Source: a virus. Taken from it: a DNA stretch of 64,000 nt. This document shows, in pieces, positions 27,298 to 35,024 of the stretch. How positions within the stretch are numbered: the stretch's first letter is position 1; every line of letters begins with the position of its first letter. Where the stretch lies: positions 1 through 64,000 of IMG/VR virus record IMGVR_UViG_3300015195_000005; one strand, given 5' to 3'. A program made the translations under genes and the position numbers. The notes beneath the pieces are model-generated. The model was not told the origin of the DNA, searched no databases, and saw only the letters and a list, made by a program, of their open reading frames with translations.

Positions 27298-27879
27298 TCA
27301 AGGAGTTTCGGTTATCTCCTCTAGACCCCAAAGCTCAGAATCGTGTGGACGACGGCCATACTCCAAATTGTACTGGTCACTGGCCCTGTTCATGGCTCCA
27401 TCTTCAGTATGGGCCACTACCCTGAGACTAGTGCGCTTACTACCGGGGGTTATTACCTGCACCTGCCAATCTTTGACTGGCATGGCGTTCTCCTCAACCG
27501 CCCCTGAGTTGGGATCTACTACATCCGATTCTATACCAATTGGGATAGGAGGATAACTATACTTGCCGTCCTTGGCTTCCAAGAGGACAGTGGCCCCTGG
27601 CCGCACATAAGCTTCCACGTTCATGTAGGACAGCCGACAGAGCCCTGTTTCAGACACCGCTACTGAGATGTCCGAATACTGCCACTTGCTAACTTTATCA
27701 GCAAGCGACTTGGTTAAGTGAGCAATCTGATCGTCTGCGGCTTCAAGTTGCCGTTTCAGTTCCTGTGGTTGGCTTCTGAGATTCCTGTTCCTGCTCTGCT
27801 CTGACTCCAACTGTGCTCTCAACCCGTGGATATGGCCCTTCAACTCCCTCTTAGACCACCCCTTGTACAATTTGGTCAT
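27298..27879 (-). CDS. Coiled-coil protein upstream of terminase
   Basis: 193 residues. Residues 10-65 form a charged coiled coil (RAQLESEQSRNRNLR, LKRQLEAADDQIAHL). The rest is beta-rich. It lies 3 nt before the terminase gene, where a small subunit often sits, but no helix-turn-helix is seen, so the function is left open. Confidence 0.55.
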   Translation of the reverse strand: MTKLYKGWSKRELKGHIHGLRAQLESEQSRNRNLRSQPQELKRQLEAADDQIAHLTKSLADKVSKWQYSDISVAVSETGLCRLSYMNVEAYVRPGATVLLEAKDGKYSYPPIPIGIESDVVDPNSGAVEENAMPVKDWQVQVITPGSKRTSLRVVAHTEDGAMNRASDQYNLEYGRRPHDSELWGLEEITETP

Positions 27880-28058
27880 CTATTCCTCTCTCTACGGTCT
27901 GTTATCTGTACCTCGATAGATATACCTTCTGGCAATAAGACACTCTTGCTGCACGCAACAGCGAACTTCTCAGCCATCTCCCGAGATAACCAGCCTTTGA
28001 TGACCACTTCGTAGACTACAGGGCTCTCGCCTTGTGATCTACGATGCTGTAGATTCAT
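27876..28058 (-). CDS. Small protein, 60 residues
   Basis: Mixed helix and strand (YEVVIKGWLSREMAEKFAVA, GISIEVQITDRRERNR). The fold pattern is like a small ferredoxin-like domain. It overlaps the next gene by 4 nt and abuts the previous one. Unknown function. Confidence 0.5.
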   Translation of the reverse strand: MNLQHRRSQGESPVVYEVVIKGWLSREMAEKFAVACSKSVLLPEGISIEVQITDRRERNR

Positions 28059-28370
28059 TCATCCCCCTTCTATCTCTAACATAGCCTTATCATGCTCTGT
28101 GTGGGCCGCTATAGAACAAGCCACTAAGTAAGAAGCATATCTGATCCCATTAGCATAACTTCGTATCTCTTCTTCACTGAGCCCCTGAGCGCCATCCATC
28201 TCGATGCGATCGGCCTGTAACAACAAATCAGCAGGTATCTCCTGGGTGAACCCAACCAGACGACGGATAATATCGTTATAGCGGTCTGTAAGTTCCATCA
28301 AAGCCTCAAACAACGCTGTCTGATCCTCTGGCTTACGATCGGGACCAACCATTCCAAATTGGAATTCCAT
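28059..28370 (-). CDS. First gene of the leftward late operon, 103 residues
   Basis: Start chosen at ATG 28370, 6 nt after a TATCAT -10 box at 28377-28382, so the mRNA is probably leaderless. A longer frame upstream would run through this promoter and an opposing gene. Mostly helical and acidic (FEALMELTDRYNDIIRRLVG). Unknown function. A TTTCGGAAA palindrome at 28393-28401 lies just upstream of the -10 box. Confidence 0.55.
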   Translation of the reverse strand: MEFQFGMVGPDRKPEDQTALFEALMELTDRYNDIIRRLVGFTQEIPADLLLQADRIEMDGAQGLSEEEIRSYANGIRYASYLVACSIAAHTEHDKAMLEIEGG

Positions 28371-28401
28371 GCTATGATGATACGCAGCAGAGTTTCGGAA
28401 A
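28371..28401 (-). promoter_or_regulatory. Leaderless promoter with overlapping palindrome
   Basis: TATCAT (minus strand, 28377-28382) is 6 nt before the ATG at 28370. The palindrome TTTCCGAAA (28393-28401) lies in the -10/-35 spacer, an ideal operator position. This may be the main promoter of the leftward structural operon. Confidence 0.55.
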
Positions 28402-28416
28402 CCGAGAGGAGAGCGC

Positions 28417-28572
28417 ATGGCAGGCATCAGTCTAGTAGGCAGGCCGCACGGGTCCAAGATGGCTTCCAAGGGGCCTGGTCCCAACCGCCCCAGTTATACG
28501 CCCAATACCGGCACCAGCCGTGGAGTCGGTGGCGGCAAGGGCAAGAGCTACGTCGGAGGCAAGCAGAAGTAG
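28417..28572 (+). CDS. 51-residue Gly/Lys-rich basic protein
   Basis: Starts MAGISLVGRPHGSKMASKGP and ends in a GGGKGKSYVGGKQK-type tail. SD GAGAGGAGA lies 6 nt before the ATG. It is divergent from the leftward operon and closed by a strong terminator at 28591-28627. Extremely rich in Gly, Ser, Lys and Pro, probably unfolded and nucleic-acid binding. Unknown function. Confidence 0.6.
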   Translation: MAGISLVGRPHGSKMASKGPGPNRPSYTPNTGTSRGVGGGKGKSYVGGKQK

Positions 28573-28590
28573 AGATACAAAGGCAATACA

Positions 28591-28627
28591 TAGAGAAGCC
28601 CACCCTGGTTGGGGGTGGGCTTCTCTA
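28591..28627. terminator. Bidirectional terminator
   Basis: A near-perfect stem: TAGAGAAGCCCACCC at 28591-28605 pairs with GGTGGGCTTCTCTA at 28614-28627. It separates the converging genes 28417-28572 (+) and 28650-28979 (-) and is symmetric, so it probably stops transcription both ways. Confidence 0.8.
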
Positions 28628-28649
28628 GCTCTATGGACCGGAGAGGGCG

Positions 28650-28979
28650 CTAGGCGCCCGCAGGAGCCGCAGGAGCCGCTGGCGGCAAGGCAGCGGTCAA
28701 GGCCGTAACCTCAGCCTCGATAGCGTCAGCAGCAGCCTGAGTAGCCGCACCATTGCCAGCGGCAACAGCCGCCTGTAGGGATGCAACCTGAGCCGCAAGG
28801 CCAGTCTCGTTGGTAAGTGTTGCAGAAACAGCCGCTACCAGATCGGCCTCTGCCTGTGTGATGTTTGCCATATCGTGTGCTATCCCTTCTTGTTGGTTTG
28901 CCAGGTGAGATACCTGAATGGTAAGCGCATTGACTCTATCCGTTAGATCCTGTACTTGTCTCCACATGGGGACACCCAT
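28650..28979 (-). CDS. Ala-rich coiled-coil protein
   Basis: 109 residues. Long heptad-like helix (VNALTIQVSHLANQQEGIA, LAAQVASLQAAVAAG) and an Ala/Pro tail. The start abuts the stop of the membrane protein gene 28980-29099 (TAG then ATG). Together they look like a small membrane/coiled-coil pair; a lysis regulation or spanin-like role is possible but unproven. Confidence 0.6.
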   Translation of the reverse strand: MGVPMWRQVQDLTDRVNALTIQVSHLANQQEGIAHDMANITQAEADLVAAVSATLTNETGLAAQVASLQAAVAAGNGAATQAAADAIEAEVTALTAALPPAAPAAPAGA

Positions 28980-29099
28980 CTATTGCCTGAACCGTGCCAA
29001 AATAAACATAATCAGAGCAATAATAGCAAGCACAATCAAAACTGTGAGCAAAGTGCTTTGATTGATCTTGACATCGCCCAGCAAGGCGATCAATGACAC
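28980..29099 (-). CDS. 39-residue single-span membrane protein (holin-like size)
   Basis: GTG start at 29099 with a very strong SD (AAAGGAGG, 7 nt away). Sequence opens MSLIALLGDVKINQSTLLTV and continues as one hydrophobic span ending ILARFRQ with a basic end. Promoter TTGGGG-N17-TATATT lies upstream (29122-29150). Small membrane protein next to a coiled-coil protein; holin, or membrane anchor, are both possible. Confidence 0.65.
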   Translation of the reverse strand: MSLIALLGDVKINQSTLLTVLIVLAIIALIMFILARFRQ

Positions 29100-29121
29100 G
29101 ACATACCTCCTTTGTTGACCA

Positions 29122-29150
29122 AATATACCACCTTTCATAGCCAGCCCCAA
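29122..29150 (-). promoter_or_regulatory. Promoter for the small membrane protein operon
   Basis: TTGGGG (29145-29150) and TATATT (29122-29127) with a 17-nt spacer containing CTATGAAAGG. The same TTATGAAAG-like element is found in the spacer of four right-arm promoters. Confidence 0.55.
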
Positions 29151-29200
29151 ATCATATCATATATTTCTCAAGTTGCTGTAACTACCATCGAAATATCAGC

Positions 29201-29650
29201 ATGAGACTAAAAATGCCGTCTATCGTTATGGCAACCGCCACCGCTCTCACACTAGGCCTCGGTATGATAGCTACCCCAGCCTATGCTGGCGTAAAGCCAG
29301 TTGTCCCAGCCTGTCACAACGACACCAACCTGCCTAACAACTTTATCAACGGCAGCAAGTTTGGTGGCGATCCCAATGTTGGCCTTAAGCCGCAGGGTGG
29401 ATATTACTATCTCGACCTTACGGCCTGTGGTTCTACAGTTACGTTTGCACTGGATACCACGCCGGGTTGTTGGAACTTTCAGATGTTCGACGGCCCTGAT
29501 CATAACTCACCCCGCTTGGTGCATTTCAAGGTCATGCACCCCTTCACTTACACCCTTACCGGTACCATCCCTGGCCATGTCTACTCGGCAAGGGTAGACA
29601 ACCTTGAAACCTTCGTTGTCACAGACCATTCCAGTATCAATAGCCCCTAA
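29201..29650 (+). CDS. Secreted protein with signal peptide
   Basis: 149 residues. The first 29 form a clear signal peptide (MRLKMPSIVMATATALTLGL ... TPAYA, cleavage before GVKP). The mature part is a beta-rich domain with four Cys that could form two disulfides, and GYYYLDLTACGSTVTF. It is the only long plus-strand gene in this part of the left arm, so it looks like a moron-type cargo gene acting outside the cell. Function unknown. Confidence 0.7.
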   Translation: MRLKMPSIVMATATALTLGLGMIATPAYAGVKPVVPACHNDTNLPNNFINGSKFGGDPNVGLKPQGGYYYLDLTACGSTVTFALDTTPGCWNFQMFDGPDHNSPRLVHFKVMHPFTYTLTGTIPGHVYSARVDNLETFVVTDHSSINSP

Positions 29651-29800
29651 CTACGAGCGGGCATTAGCTATGACATCGTGCCACCTACGATGCGCTTCCT
29701 TGTCGATGAAGACCACCCCACAGGCATCGCACACTTTCATCAGTTTCAGAAACTCTGTGTCCTGCTCCAATGTACGATAGCTCAGACCTGTGATAGTCAT
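29651..29800 (-). CDS. 49-residue C2H2 zinc-finger-like protein
   Basis: Start at ATG 29800 (MTITGLSYRTLEQ). CDAC then HRRWH after 10-11 residues gives a C-x2-C / H-x3-H zinc site. It converges with the secreted protein gene with no gap. Likely nucleic-acid or protein binding. Confidence 0.55.
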   Translation of the reverse strand: MTITGLSYRTLEQDTEFLKLMKVCDACGVVFIDKEAHRRWHDVIANARS

Positions 29801-29811
29801 TTTGGGCCATC

Positions 29812-30030
29812 CTAGTGCTCGTCGGGACGGATACGCCAAGCCCTGACTGTACTACCCCTGTGGATGGCCAATGGATATTGCAATCCCTCCACTTGAACCA
29901 AAACTGTATACCCATCGGGTGCGACACGGGTACTGAGGACTTTTCGGTTCCCATCAGGGACATCCAGAGTGCTGGTTTCCAGCACGTCATTAGAGCGTAA
30001 TTTGGCCGGTGGAACCTCCATAAAGTCCAT
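29812..30030 (-). CDS. Small beta-rich protein, 72 residues
   Basis: Start ATG 30030 has a good SD (TGGAGG, 6 nt). Sequence MDFMEVPPAKLRSNDVLETS with a later TVLVQVEGLQYPLAIHRGS strand pair. Unknown family. Confidence 0.5.
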   Translation of the reverse strand: MDFMEVPPAKLRSNDVLETSTLDVPDGNRKVLSTRVAPDGYTVLVQVEGLQYPLAIHRGSTVRAWRIRPDEH

Positions 30031-30082
30031 CAAAAGCCTCCAGAAGTCGAAATAAATGGCTAAAACAGGTCAAAAAAGCAGA

Positions 30083-30334
30083 TTATAGGGTTGTTTCTCT
30101 CACAGAGGCCCCAGAGGACAGAAACCCCTCCTTTTCAGCCAGATAAGTGACTGCTTTTAGGGCTACATCCACATATTCGAGGGTTGGAGTCTTAGTTGTC
30201 TCCTGACCGGGCACATATACCGCCCACACAGCCAATCTCATTGACCTTGGCAGCATGTACCAGTGTTTTTTACACATAAATAGATTTTCAGGGGTTATGA
30301 CATTGCACCGAAGAGCGTGACAGGTATGGTTCAC
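30083..30334 (-). CDS. Small zinc-finger-like protein, 83 residues
   Basis: MNHTCHALRCNVITPENLFM then CKKHW gives a C-x4-C ... C-x2-H zinc-ribbon-like site of the kind common in actinophage small proteins. The C-terminal half is helical. It overlaps the upstream membrane protein gene by 4 nt. Confidence 0.55.
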   Translation of the reverse strand: MNHTCHALRCNVITPENLFMCKKHWYMLPRSMRLAVWAVYVPGQETTKTPTLEYVDVALKAVTYLAEKEGFLSSGASVRETTL

Positions 30335-30519
30335 GGCCTCTGATCCTTATAGATCATGCTGGACACTACACCACCTGTAACAAATCCCAAAAGGATCAAG
30401 ACAATGACTCCTGCCTTGCCAAATATCTCCCACACTATGAGTGCTAGAACCAACCAAGACCCAACGGTAAAGCAGAACAGCACAAATGGTGTCAGATTGG
30501 TGAAATAGCTCTTACTCAC
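30331..30519 (-). CDS. Two-span membrane protein, 62 residues
   Basis: GTG start at 30519 is 1 nt after the previous stop, with SD AAAGGA inside the end of the upstream gene; a longer frame from 30573 overlaps that gene. Two hydrophobic spans (FVLFCFTVGSWLVLALIV; AGVIVLILLGFVTGGVV) with a short turn. Could be a holin-like or superinfection protein; unproven. Confidence 0.55.
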   Translation of the reverse strand: MSKSYFTNLTPFVLFCFTVGSWLVLALIVWEIFGKAGVIVLILLGFVTGGVVSSMIYKDQRP

Positions 30520-30520
30520 G

Positions 30521-30706
30521 CTATATGTTCCTTTCATCGGCATGCCCTGTGATCTGACGGTGGTGTAACTCACACAGACCGAGCCCAGTGGCCCCTGGAC
30601 GCCCGCACGAGTCCCTGTTGACAGGCCACAGAGGACTTGCCCAACATTCCGGCAGATCGTGGGACAGAGGGTCAGGGCGCCATGTCATTGCATTGTACCC
30701 GTTCAT
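30521..30706 (-). CDS. Small zinc-binding protein, 61 residues
   Basis: ECWASP, DSCGRPGATGLGLCELHH gives Cys and His spaced as in a compact treble-clef-like zinc site that recurs in actinophage small genes. Start could be MNGYN or MTWRPD. Unknown role. Confidence 0.5.
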   Translation of the reverse strand: MNGYNAMTWRPDPLSHDLPECWASPLWPVNRDSCGRPGATGLGLCELHHRQITGHADERNI

Positions 30707-30747
30707 CTAATCAGTCTAGTTTGCTTACTTCGTTCGCCTGTAACTCG

Positions 30748-30972
30748 TCAACAGCACGATTGCTGCGCCTCTTTGACTGTGACATTCTGAGTCTTGTTCA
30801 GATCACCCCTGTTTATCAGTGAGAGCAGGTGAAGTGGGGCGGAAGAGTGGGTCCAGTTGACTATCCAAGGATCAGGGTAAAGGGCCGTCAGAGCGTTGAC
30901 TATCTCATGGCCCTTGTCTGAGTCCCATTGGATACCTTGAACGACGGCGTTCTTCTTACGGAGTGTCTGCAT
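30748..30972 (-). CDS. Small protein, 74 residues, leaderless
   Basis: Start taken at the second Met (MQTLRKKNAVVQG), 7 nt after TATCAT on the minus strand. Contains VQGIQWDSDKGHEIVNAL, a pattern seen in small phage proteins that carry a short alpha-beta fold. Function unknown. Confidence 0.5.
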   Translation of the reverse strand: MQTLRKKNAVVQGIQWDSDKGHEIVNALTALYPDPWIVNWTHSSAPLHLLSLINRGDLNKTQNVTVKEAQQSCC

Positions 30973-30985
30973 GGGATACATGATA
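30973..30985 (-). promoter_or_regulatory. Leaderless -10 box
   Basis: TATCAT at 30980-30985 on the minus strand followed by GTATCCC and ATG. No good SD precedes the ATG. The AT-rich repeat region lies upstream. Confidence 0.45.
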
Positions 30986-31100
30986 CGTTAGTACTACCTA
31001 AGATAAGCAAACGGGACTTGTATATCCACCTAGAGACTCCAACTGGGATTCCCACATGGAGACAAGTACCTATCATTCACTTTGTTCACATACTTCGTAT

Positions 31101-31271
31101 CTATCCCTTTCTTACATAACTTATCACTTCGTTTCTTCGATCTATTGATATCTCCTATTTCTATTGTCTATCCCTTTCTTACATAACTTATATATCTATC
31201 TAACCAATAACTACTATCGCTAATCAACTTGTTATATAACTTATATATTGATATCTCCTATTTCTATTGTC
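31101..31271. repeat. AT-rich region with two interleaved direct repeats
   Basis: A 24-bp unit occurs at 31101-31124 and 31168-31191, and a 26-bp unit occurs at 31143-31168 and 31246-31271, all perfect. The surrounding 30986-31327 has no supported gene. On the minus strand the 24-bp unit contains AAGTTATGTAAG, one base off the promoter spacer element AAGTTATGAAAG. It shares ACTTATATATTGATA with 54157-54171. Probably a control region for the leftward genes at 28.6-31 kb. Confidence 0.7.
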
Positions 31272-31327
31272 CCTGTTTAATCTACTATCCGCAAGACTAT
31301 AGAAACACGACCTACTGCTACTGACTG

Positions 31328-31361
31328 CATAGTGTAGTTACCCCATTGTAACTACACTATG
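31328..31361. terminator. Perfect 14-bp inverted repeat
   Basis: CATAGTGTAGTTAC at 31328-31341 pairs perfectly with GTAACTACACTATG at 31348-31361. It starts 17 nt after the stop of gene 31378-31512. No T-run follows. The core GTAGTTAC/GTAACTAC recurs three times in the origin region (34937-34974), so it may be a protein binding site as well as a hairpin. Confidence 0.6.
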
Positions 31362-31377
31362 AGTACGGGTCAGTAAG

Positions 31378-31512
31378 TTAGGACCAGTCAAGTACAGACT
31401 GATCGGCCAATCGCTTAGCCTCAAGTGCTGCAACGAAACATCCCAAGGAGGATGTCGGATCAGTAGCACTGGCTACCAAACGGTCGAAAGCGTAAGCTTT
31501 ACGTGGGATCAT
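31378..31512 (-). CDS. 44-residue small protein
   Basis: Starts MIPRKAYAFDRLVASATDPT and ends in a helix (AALEAKRLADQSVLDW). SD GGAGA lies 8 nt before the ATG. Bordered by a hairpin on each side. Coding-like composition, no known family. Confidence 0.5.
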   Translation of the reverse strand: MIPRKAYAFDRLVASATDPTSSLGCFVAALEAKRLADQSVLDWS

Positions 31513-31529
31513 GGGTCAGTCTCCAGTCT

Positions 31530-31547
31530 GGAGCCCCTCAGGGCTCC
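31530..31547 (-). terminator. Hairpin after the AAA-partner gene
   Basis: GGAGCCC and GGGCTCC pair perfectly around CTCA. It lies between the stop of 31626-32438 and the start of the 44-residue gene. No long T-run, so attenuation is more likely than full stop. Confidence 0.45.
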
Positions 31548-31625
31548 GGTAGTGTCACAGGATGATGGCATAGGGGAACTATGAGTAATGGCGAGTGTAA
31601 CCCGTAGTGGGCCACGCTCTTATAT

Positions 31626-32438
31626 TCAGTCTGACAATAGACCTAGGCTACGCAGATGATCTGTTACGAACCTATCTGCGTCTGGCACGTCTGAGGATGA
31701 CCGTAACGACGGAAGATAGATCGTACCGTCAGGTAGATCATGTTCGCAGTCTGTCGGTAAGCCATACCCTTTGCCCAGGCCAAACGACAAATGCATGTTA
31801 GCAGGCATGGCGAACGATTCCATGAACCCGAGTCGCCTAAGCATGGCAGGGTGGCCATAAGCGAAAGCAATACGTTCAGGGTCAACCAGATCATGAGCGC
31901 CTTTAACCAGTACCCGCACGTAAGAGAAATGGCCATTGCGAGATTCTGAGGATAGGTCCGCCCATAGCTCAGTCTCATGGCCGGTAGCCTCAAGTGCTAA
32001 TGCAAGTGCCGTGATGGCAGCACCGCGCTTAAAGGCACTCTCACTTGAGATAGCGCCAGAGTACGAAACACTGGCAACCAGAGTAACTACCCTGCCAACT
32101 CTGCTGATCGGTGGCATTTCGTACTCAACCATGCACTCTGGCATACCGGCCAGATACCGGCCTACGTCAACTTGACCGCCAACAACGTCATGATATGACT
32201 CGAACGTCTGGGCAGGATGTTCACGCTCAACCAGGGCCAGAGCATTATTCACTATCTCAGTAGCCTTGGTAAGTCCGTCGGCCCAACCGTTAGAGGCTAG
32301 ACCGAAAGCTTCTTCGCAGGTAGCACCGGCCCATTCGTCCCGATTCTTAGTAAAGGTGGCTTGTCGTCCGAGATATTCGACGTTGGCAACGTCGGCAAAC
32401 TCTGCCAACGATTGATAAGTACGGCGGGTGATAGTCAT
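31626..32438 (-). CDS. Conserved-type partner of the MoxR-like ATPase
   Basis: 270 residues. The N-terminal region has ATFTKNRDEWAGATCEEAFGL and a central beta-alpha core (VVTLVASVSYSGAISSES, GHFSYVRVLVKGAHDLV) that resembles phage proteins found next to MoxR-type ATPases, with a possible metal-site-like DLSSESRN segment. No von Willebrand MIDAS motif is clear. It overlaps the small gene 32435-32653, which separates it from the ATPase gene. Confidence 0.5.
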   Translation of the reverse strand: MTITRRTYQSLAEFADVANVEYLGRQATFTKNRDEWAGATCEEAFGLASNGWADGLTKATEIVNNALALVEREHPAQTFESYHDVVGGQVDVGRYLAGMPECMVEYEMPPISRVGRVVTLVASVSYSGAISSESAFKRGAAITALALALEATGHETELWADLSSESRNGHFSYVRVLVKGAHDLVDPERIAFAYGHPAMLRRLGFMESFAMPANMHLSFGLGKGYGLPTDCEHDLPDGTIYLPSLRSSSDVPDADRFVTDHLRSLGLLSD

Positions 32439-32653
32439 GACGAATAGTAAAAACGTCGGGATTCATCCATACCGGCAACGTATCCACCGATATAGTTGAA
32501 ACCATGATAGTTGCCGGTATCCATAAGGATACGCTCCAACATGGATGCAACAGCCATGCGGGATTCAGCAGATACCGCATGGGTCGAATTGGCAAGCATG
32601 TTGTTTGCCATCGACAATACCGCCGATACCTCTATTGTCTTACGCTGTTTCAT
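32435..32653 (-). CDS. Small helical protein, 72 residues
   Basis: MKQRKTIEVSAVLSMANNML then an acidic helix and YIGGYVAGMDESRRFYYSS. Start has SD AAGAAAGGC nearby. Its 4-nt overlap with the next gene and position between the ATPase and its partner suggest a shared function. Confidence 0.5.
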   Translation of the reverse strand: MKQRKTIEVSAVLSMANNMLANSTHAVSAESRMAVASMLERILMDTGNYHGFNYIGGYVAGMDESRRFYYSS

Positions 32654-32688
32654 TTGGTGCCTTTCTTATTTGGGTTAGGAATTCAGCA

Positions 32689-32713
32689 CGGGAGCGATAG
32701 TTAGTCGCTCCCG
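32689..32713 (-). terminator. Perfect hairpin after the AAA+ ATPase gene
   Basis: CGGGAGCGA and TCGCTCCCG pair perfectly around TAGTTAG. It follows the ATPase stop by 11 nt. On the minus strand it is followed by GTGCTGAATTCC, not a T-run, so read-through into the next genes is likely. Confidence 0.5.
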
Positions 32714-32723
32714 CACTCAACCA

Positions 32724-33986
32724 CTAAGCTGGAATGGTTACGTCTGTTGTGACCTTGCGCCAATCGGCATCCGAAATACCCTTGCGAACCCTCATGGCGA
32801 TAACCTCAGTCATTGTGAATCCGCCTTTAAGTAGTTTGGCACCGAAGATACATGCCCGCGGACTGAAGATCACTTGCATTTTATGTGCTTCAGCCTTGAC
32901 ACGTAGCGCACGAACAAATGTGATCAGGCTATCGGTGACATGAGTGTCGGCGCCCTGGCCATGAGCGATCAAATGCTCTAGCGTTTCATCGACAGGCACC
33001 GTAACGGTAGCAAACCTGTCAAGCGTAGCGCCGTCAATCTGCAAGCGGCCGACGTAGATACGGTCCGGGCCGGTACCGTAAGTGTTAGCCGCCGCGGCCA
33101 TATGACAGTCCGCATGTTTCGTGACCATACCATCGGGGAATGCCATATGGCCATTGGCCATAGCCATGTTTACTTTCCCCAGTGTGGAAGGATGTCCGTT
33201 ATCTACTTCGTCAAACAGGAATACCCCACCATGTTCGTAAAAGTCACGAAACATGGTTCGGACATAGTTACCGTTAGCATCCATATATCCGACCAATTCG
33301 GAGACTGGCATGGTTGGTGTCAGTGAAACAGCGCCGAACCGTAGGCTAAGTGCCATTGCGCAATTCTCCGCGATAGTGGACTTGCCAGTACCTGCCGGAC
33401 CGGTCATCCACACATTATCGCCGGACAGTAGAACCTTAAGCACGGCAGGCATAACCTCGTGCACGGCATTGGGGAGCGTAACTGTCGTACCGGCTGCCAT
33501 GTCGTTAATCGTGATCACGGTCGGCAAGGATAGGGCGGCAAATTTACCGTCAATCACTGTTGCGACCGTATCCAACAGGGCCGAAGAGTGCTCGTTGGTA
33601 ACAGCTTCAGCGATGGTGCGGACCGCACTTTCGTCAAGCGTGGCGCCGATCAGGGTCCGTAACGTGTCGATCAAGCTTGACTCTGACTCTGACACGACAG
33701 GTGCCGATACGGCAAGCGGCGGGATGATAGCGGCCGGATAAGGTACCGGGGCATCATCTGTATTGTAGATAGGTGTAGCCGGTACGGCCGTTGGGAACGT
33801 CGAGCACGTATGCCTAGCGCCAGCTTCGTCACATAGCACCCACGAAGCATGGGTGCCGTTAGCCTCGCATGTTGACTCTGCGCACCGATTACCGAAGGGC
33901 CGCTCAGTATCATGAAACCAGTAATACGATCGGACGCCGCAACGCTTGCACTTGTTGGACCGTTGGGAGTGCTTGACCATAGACAT
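32724..33986 (-). CDS. MoxR/CbbQ-like AAA+ ATPase with N-terminal zinc finger
   Basis: 420 residues. Residues 10-60 carry a zinc-finger-like domain (CKRCGVRSYYWF ... NRCAESTCE). The ATPase core has Walker A GPAGTGKS, Walker B VFLFDEVDN, a sensor-1 Asn in AAANTYGTGPD and an arginine-finger region LDRFATVTVP. MoxR-type ATPases remodel or insert metals in partner proteins. Here it is followed by two uncharacterised genes, forming a three-gene unit close to the origin region. Cargo unknown. Confidence 0.8.
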   Translation of the reverse strand: MSMVKHSQRSNKCKRCGVRSYYWFHDTERPFGNRCAESTCEANGTHASWVLCDEAGARHTCSTFPTAVPATPIYNTDDAPVPYPAAIIPPLAVSAPVVSESESSLIDTLRTLIGATLDESAVRTIAEAVTNEHSSALLDTVATVIDGKFAALSLPTVITINDMAAGTTVTLPNAVHEVMPAVLKVLLSGDNVWMTGPAGTGKSTIAENCAMALSLRFGAVSLTPTMPVSELVGYMDANGNYVRTMFRDFYEHGGVFLFDEVDNGHPSTLGKVNMAMANGHMAFPDGMVTKHADCHMAAAANTYGTGPDRIYVGRLQIDGATLDRFATVTVPVDETLEHLIAHGQGADTHVTDSLITFVRALRVKAEAHKMQVIFSPRACIFGAKLLKGGFTMTEVIAMRVRKGISDADWRKVTTDVTIPA

Positions 33987-33991
33987 TGTGA

Positions 33992-34159
33992 CTACTTTCC
34001 AAAGCCGTAGGATGTGACGAACATGGCAAATCGTAGGTGATAGGCGAATTCGGCGATACTGGCCGATACCGTATTCTGATGGGTAACGCGGTGCTCTGCG
34101 ATCATGGCATCATGAGCCCTAATCCCGATCTCATGGTCTATCCGAAGATAGTTGCTCAT
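33992..34159 (-). CDS. 55-residue small protein
   Basis: Reads MSNYLRIDHEIGIRAHDAMI and ends FVTSYGFGK. Its ATG overlaps the TGA of the upstream small gene (ATGA), and its stop is 5 nt before the ATPase start. Helical, His-rich. Unknown function. Confidence 0.55.
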   Translation of the reverse strand: MSNYLRIDHEIGIRAHDAMIAEHRVTHQNTVSASIAEFAYHLRFAMFVTSYGFGK

Positions 34160-34278
34160 GATGCGAACCTTGCCGCACGGGTGATAAGTGCGAGGTTGCG
34201 ACGGTAGATACGCTCTGTATCCTGCTTGGCCAACATGGCAAGCATGTTGTCTATTGCTGTTGACTGCTCTTTGCTCAT
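34156..34278 (-). CDS. 40-residue small protein, first gene left of the origin region
   Basis: Reads MSKEQSTAIDNMLAMLAKQD and ends LALITRAARFAS, a single amphipathic helix type. SD AAGGA lies before the ATG. A possible leftward promoter is TTGGGC-N17-GATAAA in the 34330-34360 area. Unknown function. Confidence 0.5.
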   Translation of the reverse strand: MSKEQSTAIDNMLAMLAKQDTERIYRRNLALITRAARFAS

Positions 34279-34904
34279 GGCGTGTCCTTCGTAGTGGTTA
34301 GTAGTTGTTCGGGTCTATCTGATTTATCCCGACTTAGTAGAGTCTGCCCAACTTCGTAGTCTTTTTTCCGGGAGACTTCTCCCGCCCGCCACCTTTACCA
34401 GCTACCTAACTGGTCGCCATGACTAGGCGAGGTCTTTCGGAAGACCCATCCGGGGCTAAGTGCGCTAGACCGTACTCTGCGCATCCGTGCTTGCAACATG
34501 AGTATCGCTCATAGTTCGGCTATACCTTAGCTAAATTGGGAAATACTTATCCACAGATGTTATCCACAGGATGTTGATAAGCTGTGGATAACTGCCATAC
34601 CTGTAGTACAGCTATACCGGGGGAACACTCAAAGACAGGGGCTCACAGGGCCTACGATGCCCCATAAGGTCACGAAACAGGATTAATGGCGCCTAGGACC
34701 ATGTTCGCTAGATTGCCCTGAGGGGGGCTTATATGAGGATATGAGCCGGGCATGCCTGCCAAGCCTCAGTTATCTGACCAAATCTGACCGATACAGGGCT
34801 CAGATGGGCCATATATATGTTATGAAAGTACACGATAAGCGGTAGACCGATTTGCACGGCTCAAATTTGATCGTTGGTAGGCCATGTTGCAGGGTCACCC
34901 GGCA

Positions 34905-34992
34905 GGATCTAAGTGAGCAGTAAGACCCTAACCAGTGTAGTTACATAGGGTGTAACTACTCGCCATGTAACTACATGTCGCCTGTTAGATCC
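34905..34992. repeat. Nested palindromes inside the origin region
   Basis: An outer perfect inverted repeat GGATCTAA (34905-34912) / TTAGATCC (34985-34992) encloses GTAGTTAC (34937), GTAACTAC (34952 and 34967) and CATGTA-AC-TACATG (34964-34977). The GTAGTTAC core is shared with the inverted repeat at 31328-31361. Likely protein binding sites or a cruciform. Confidence 0.6.
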
Positions 34993-35024
34993 TTAAATCA
35001 GATCGGTCTAAGACTTGACTCTTG

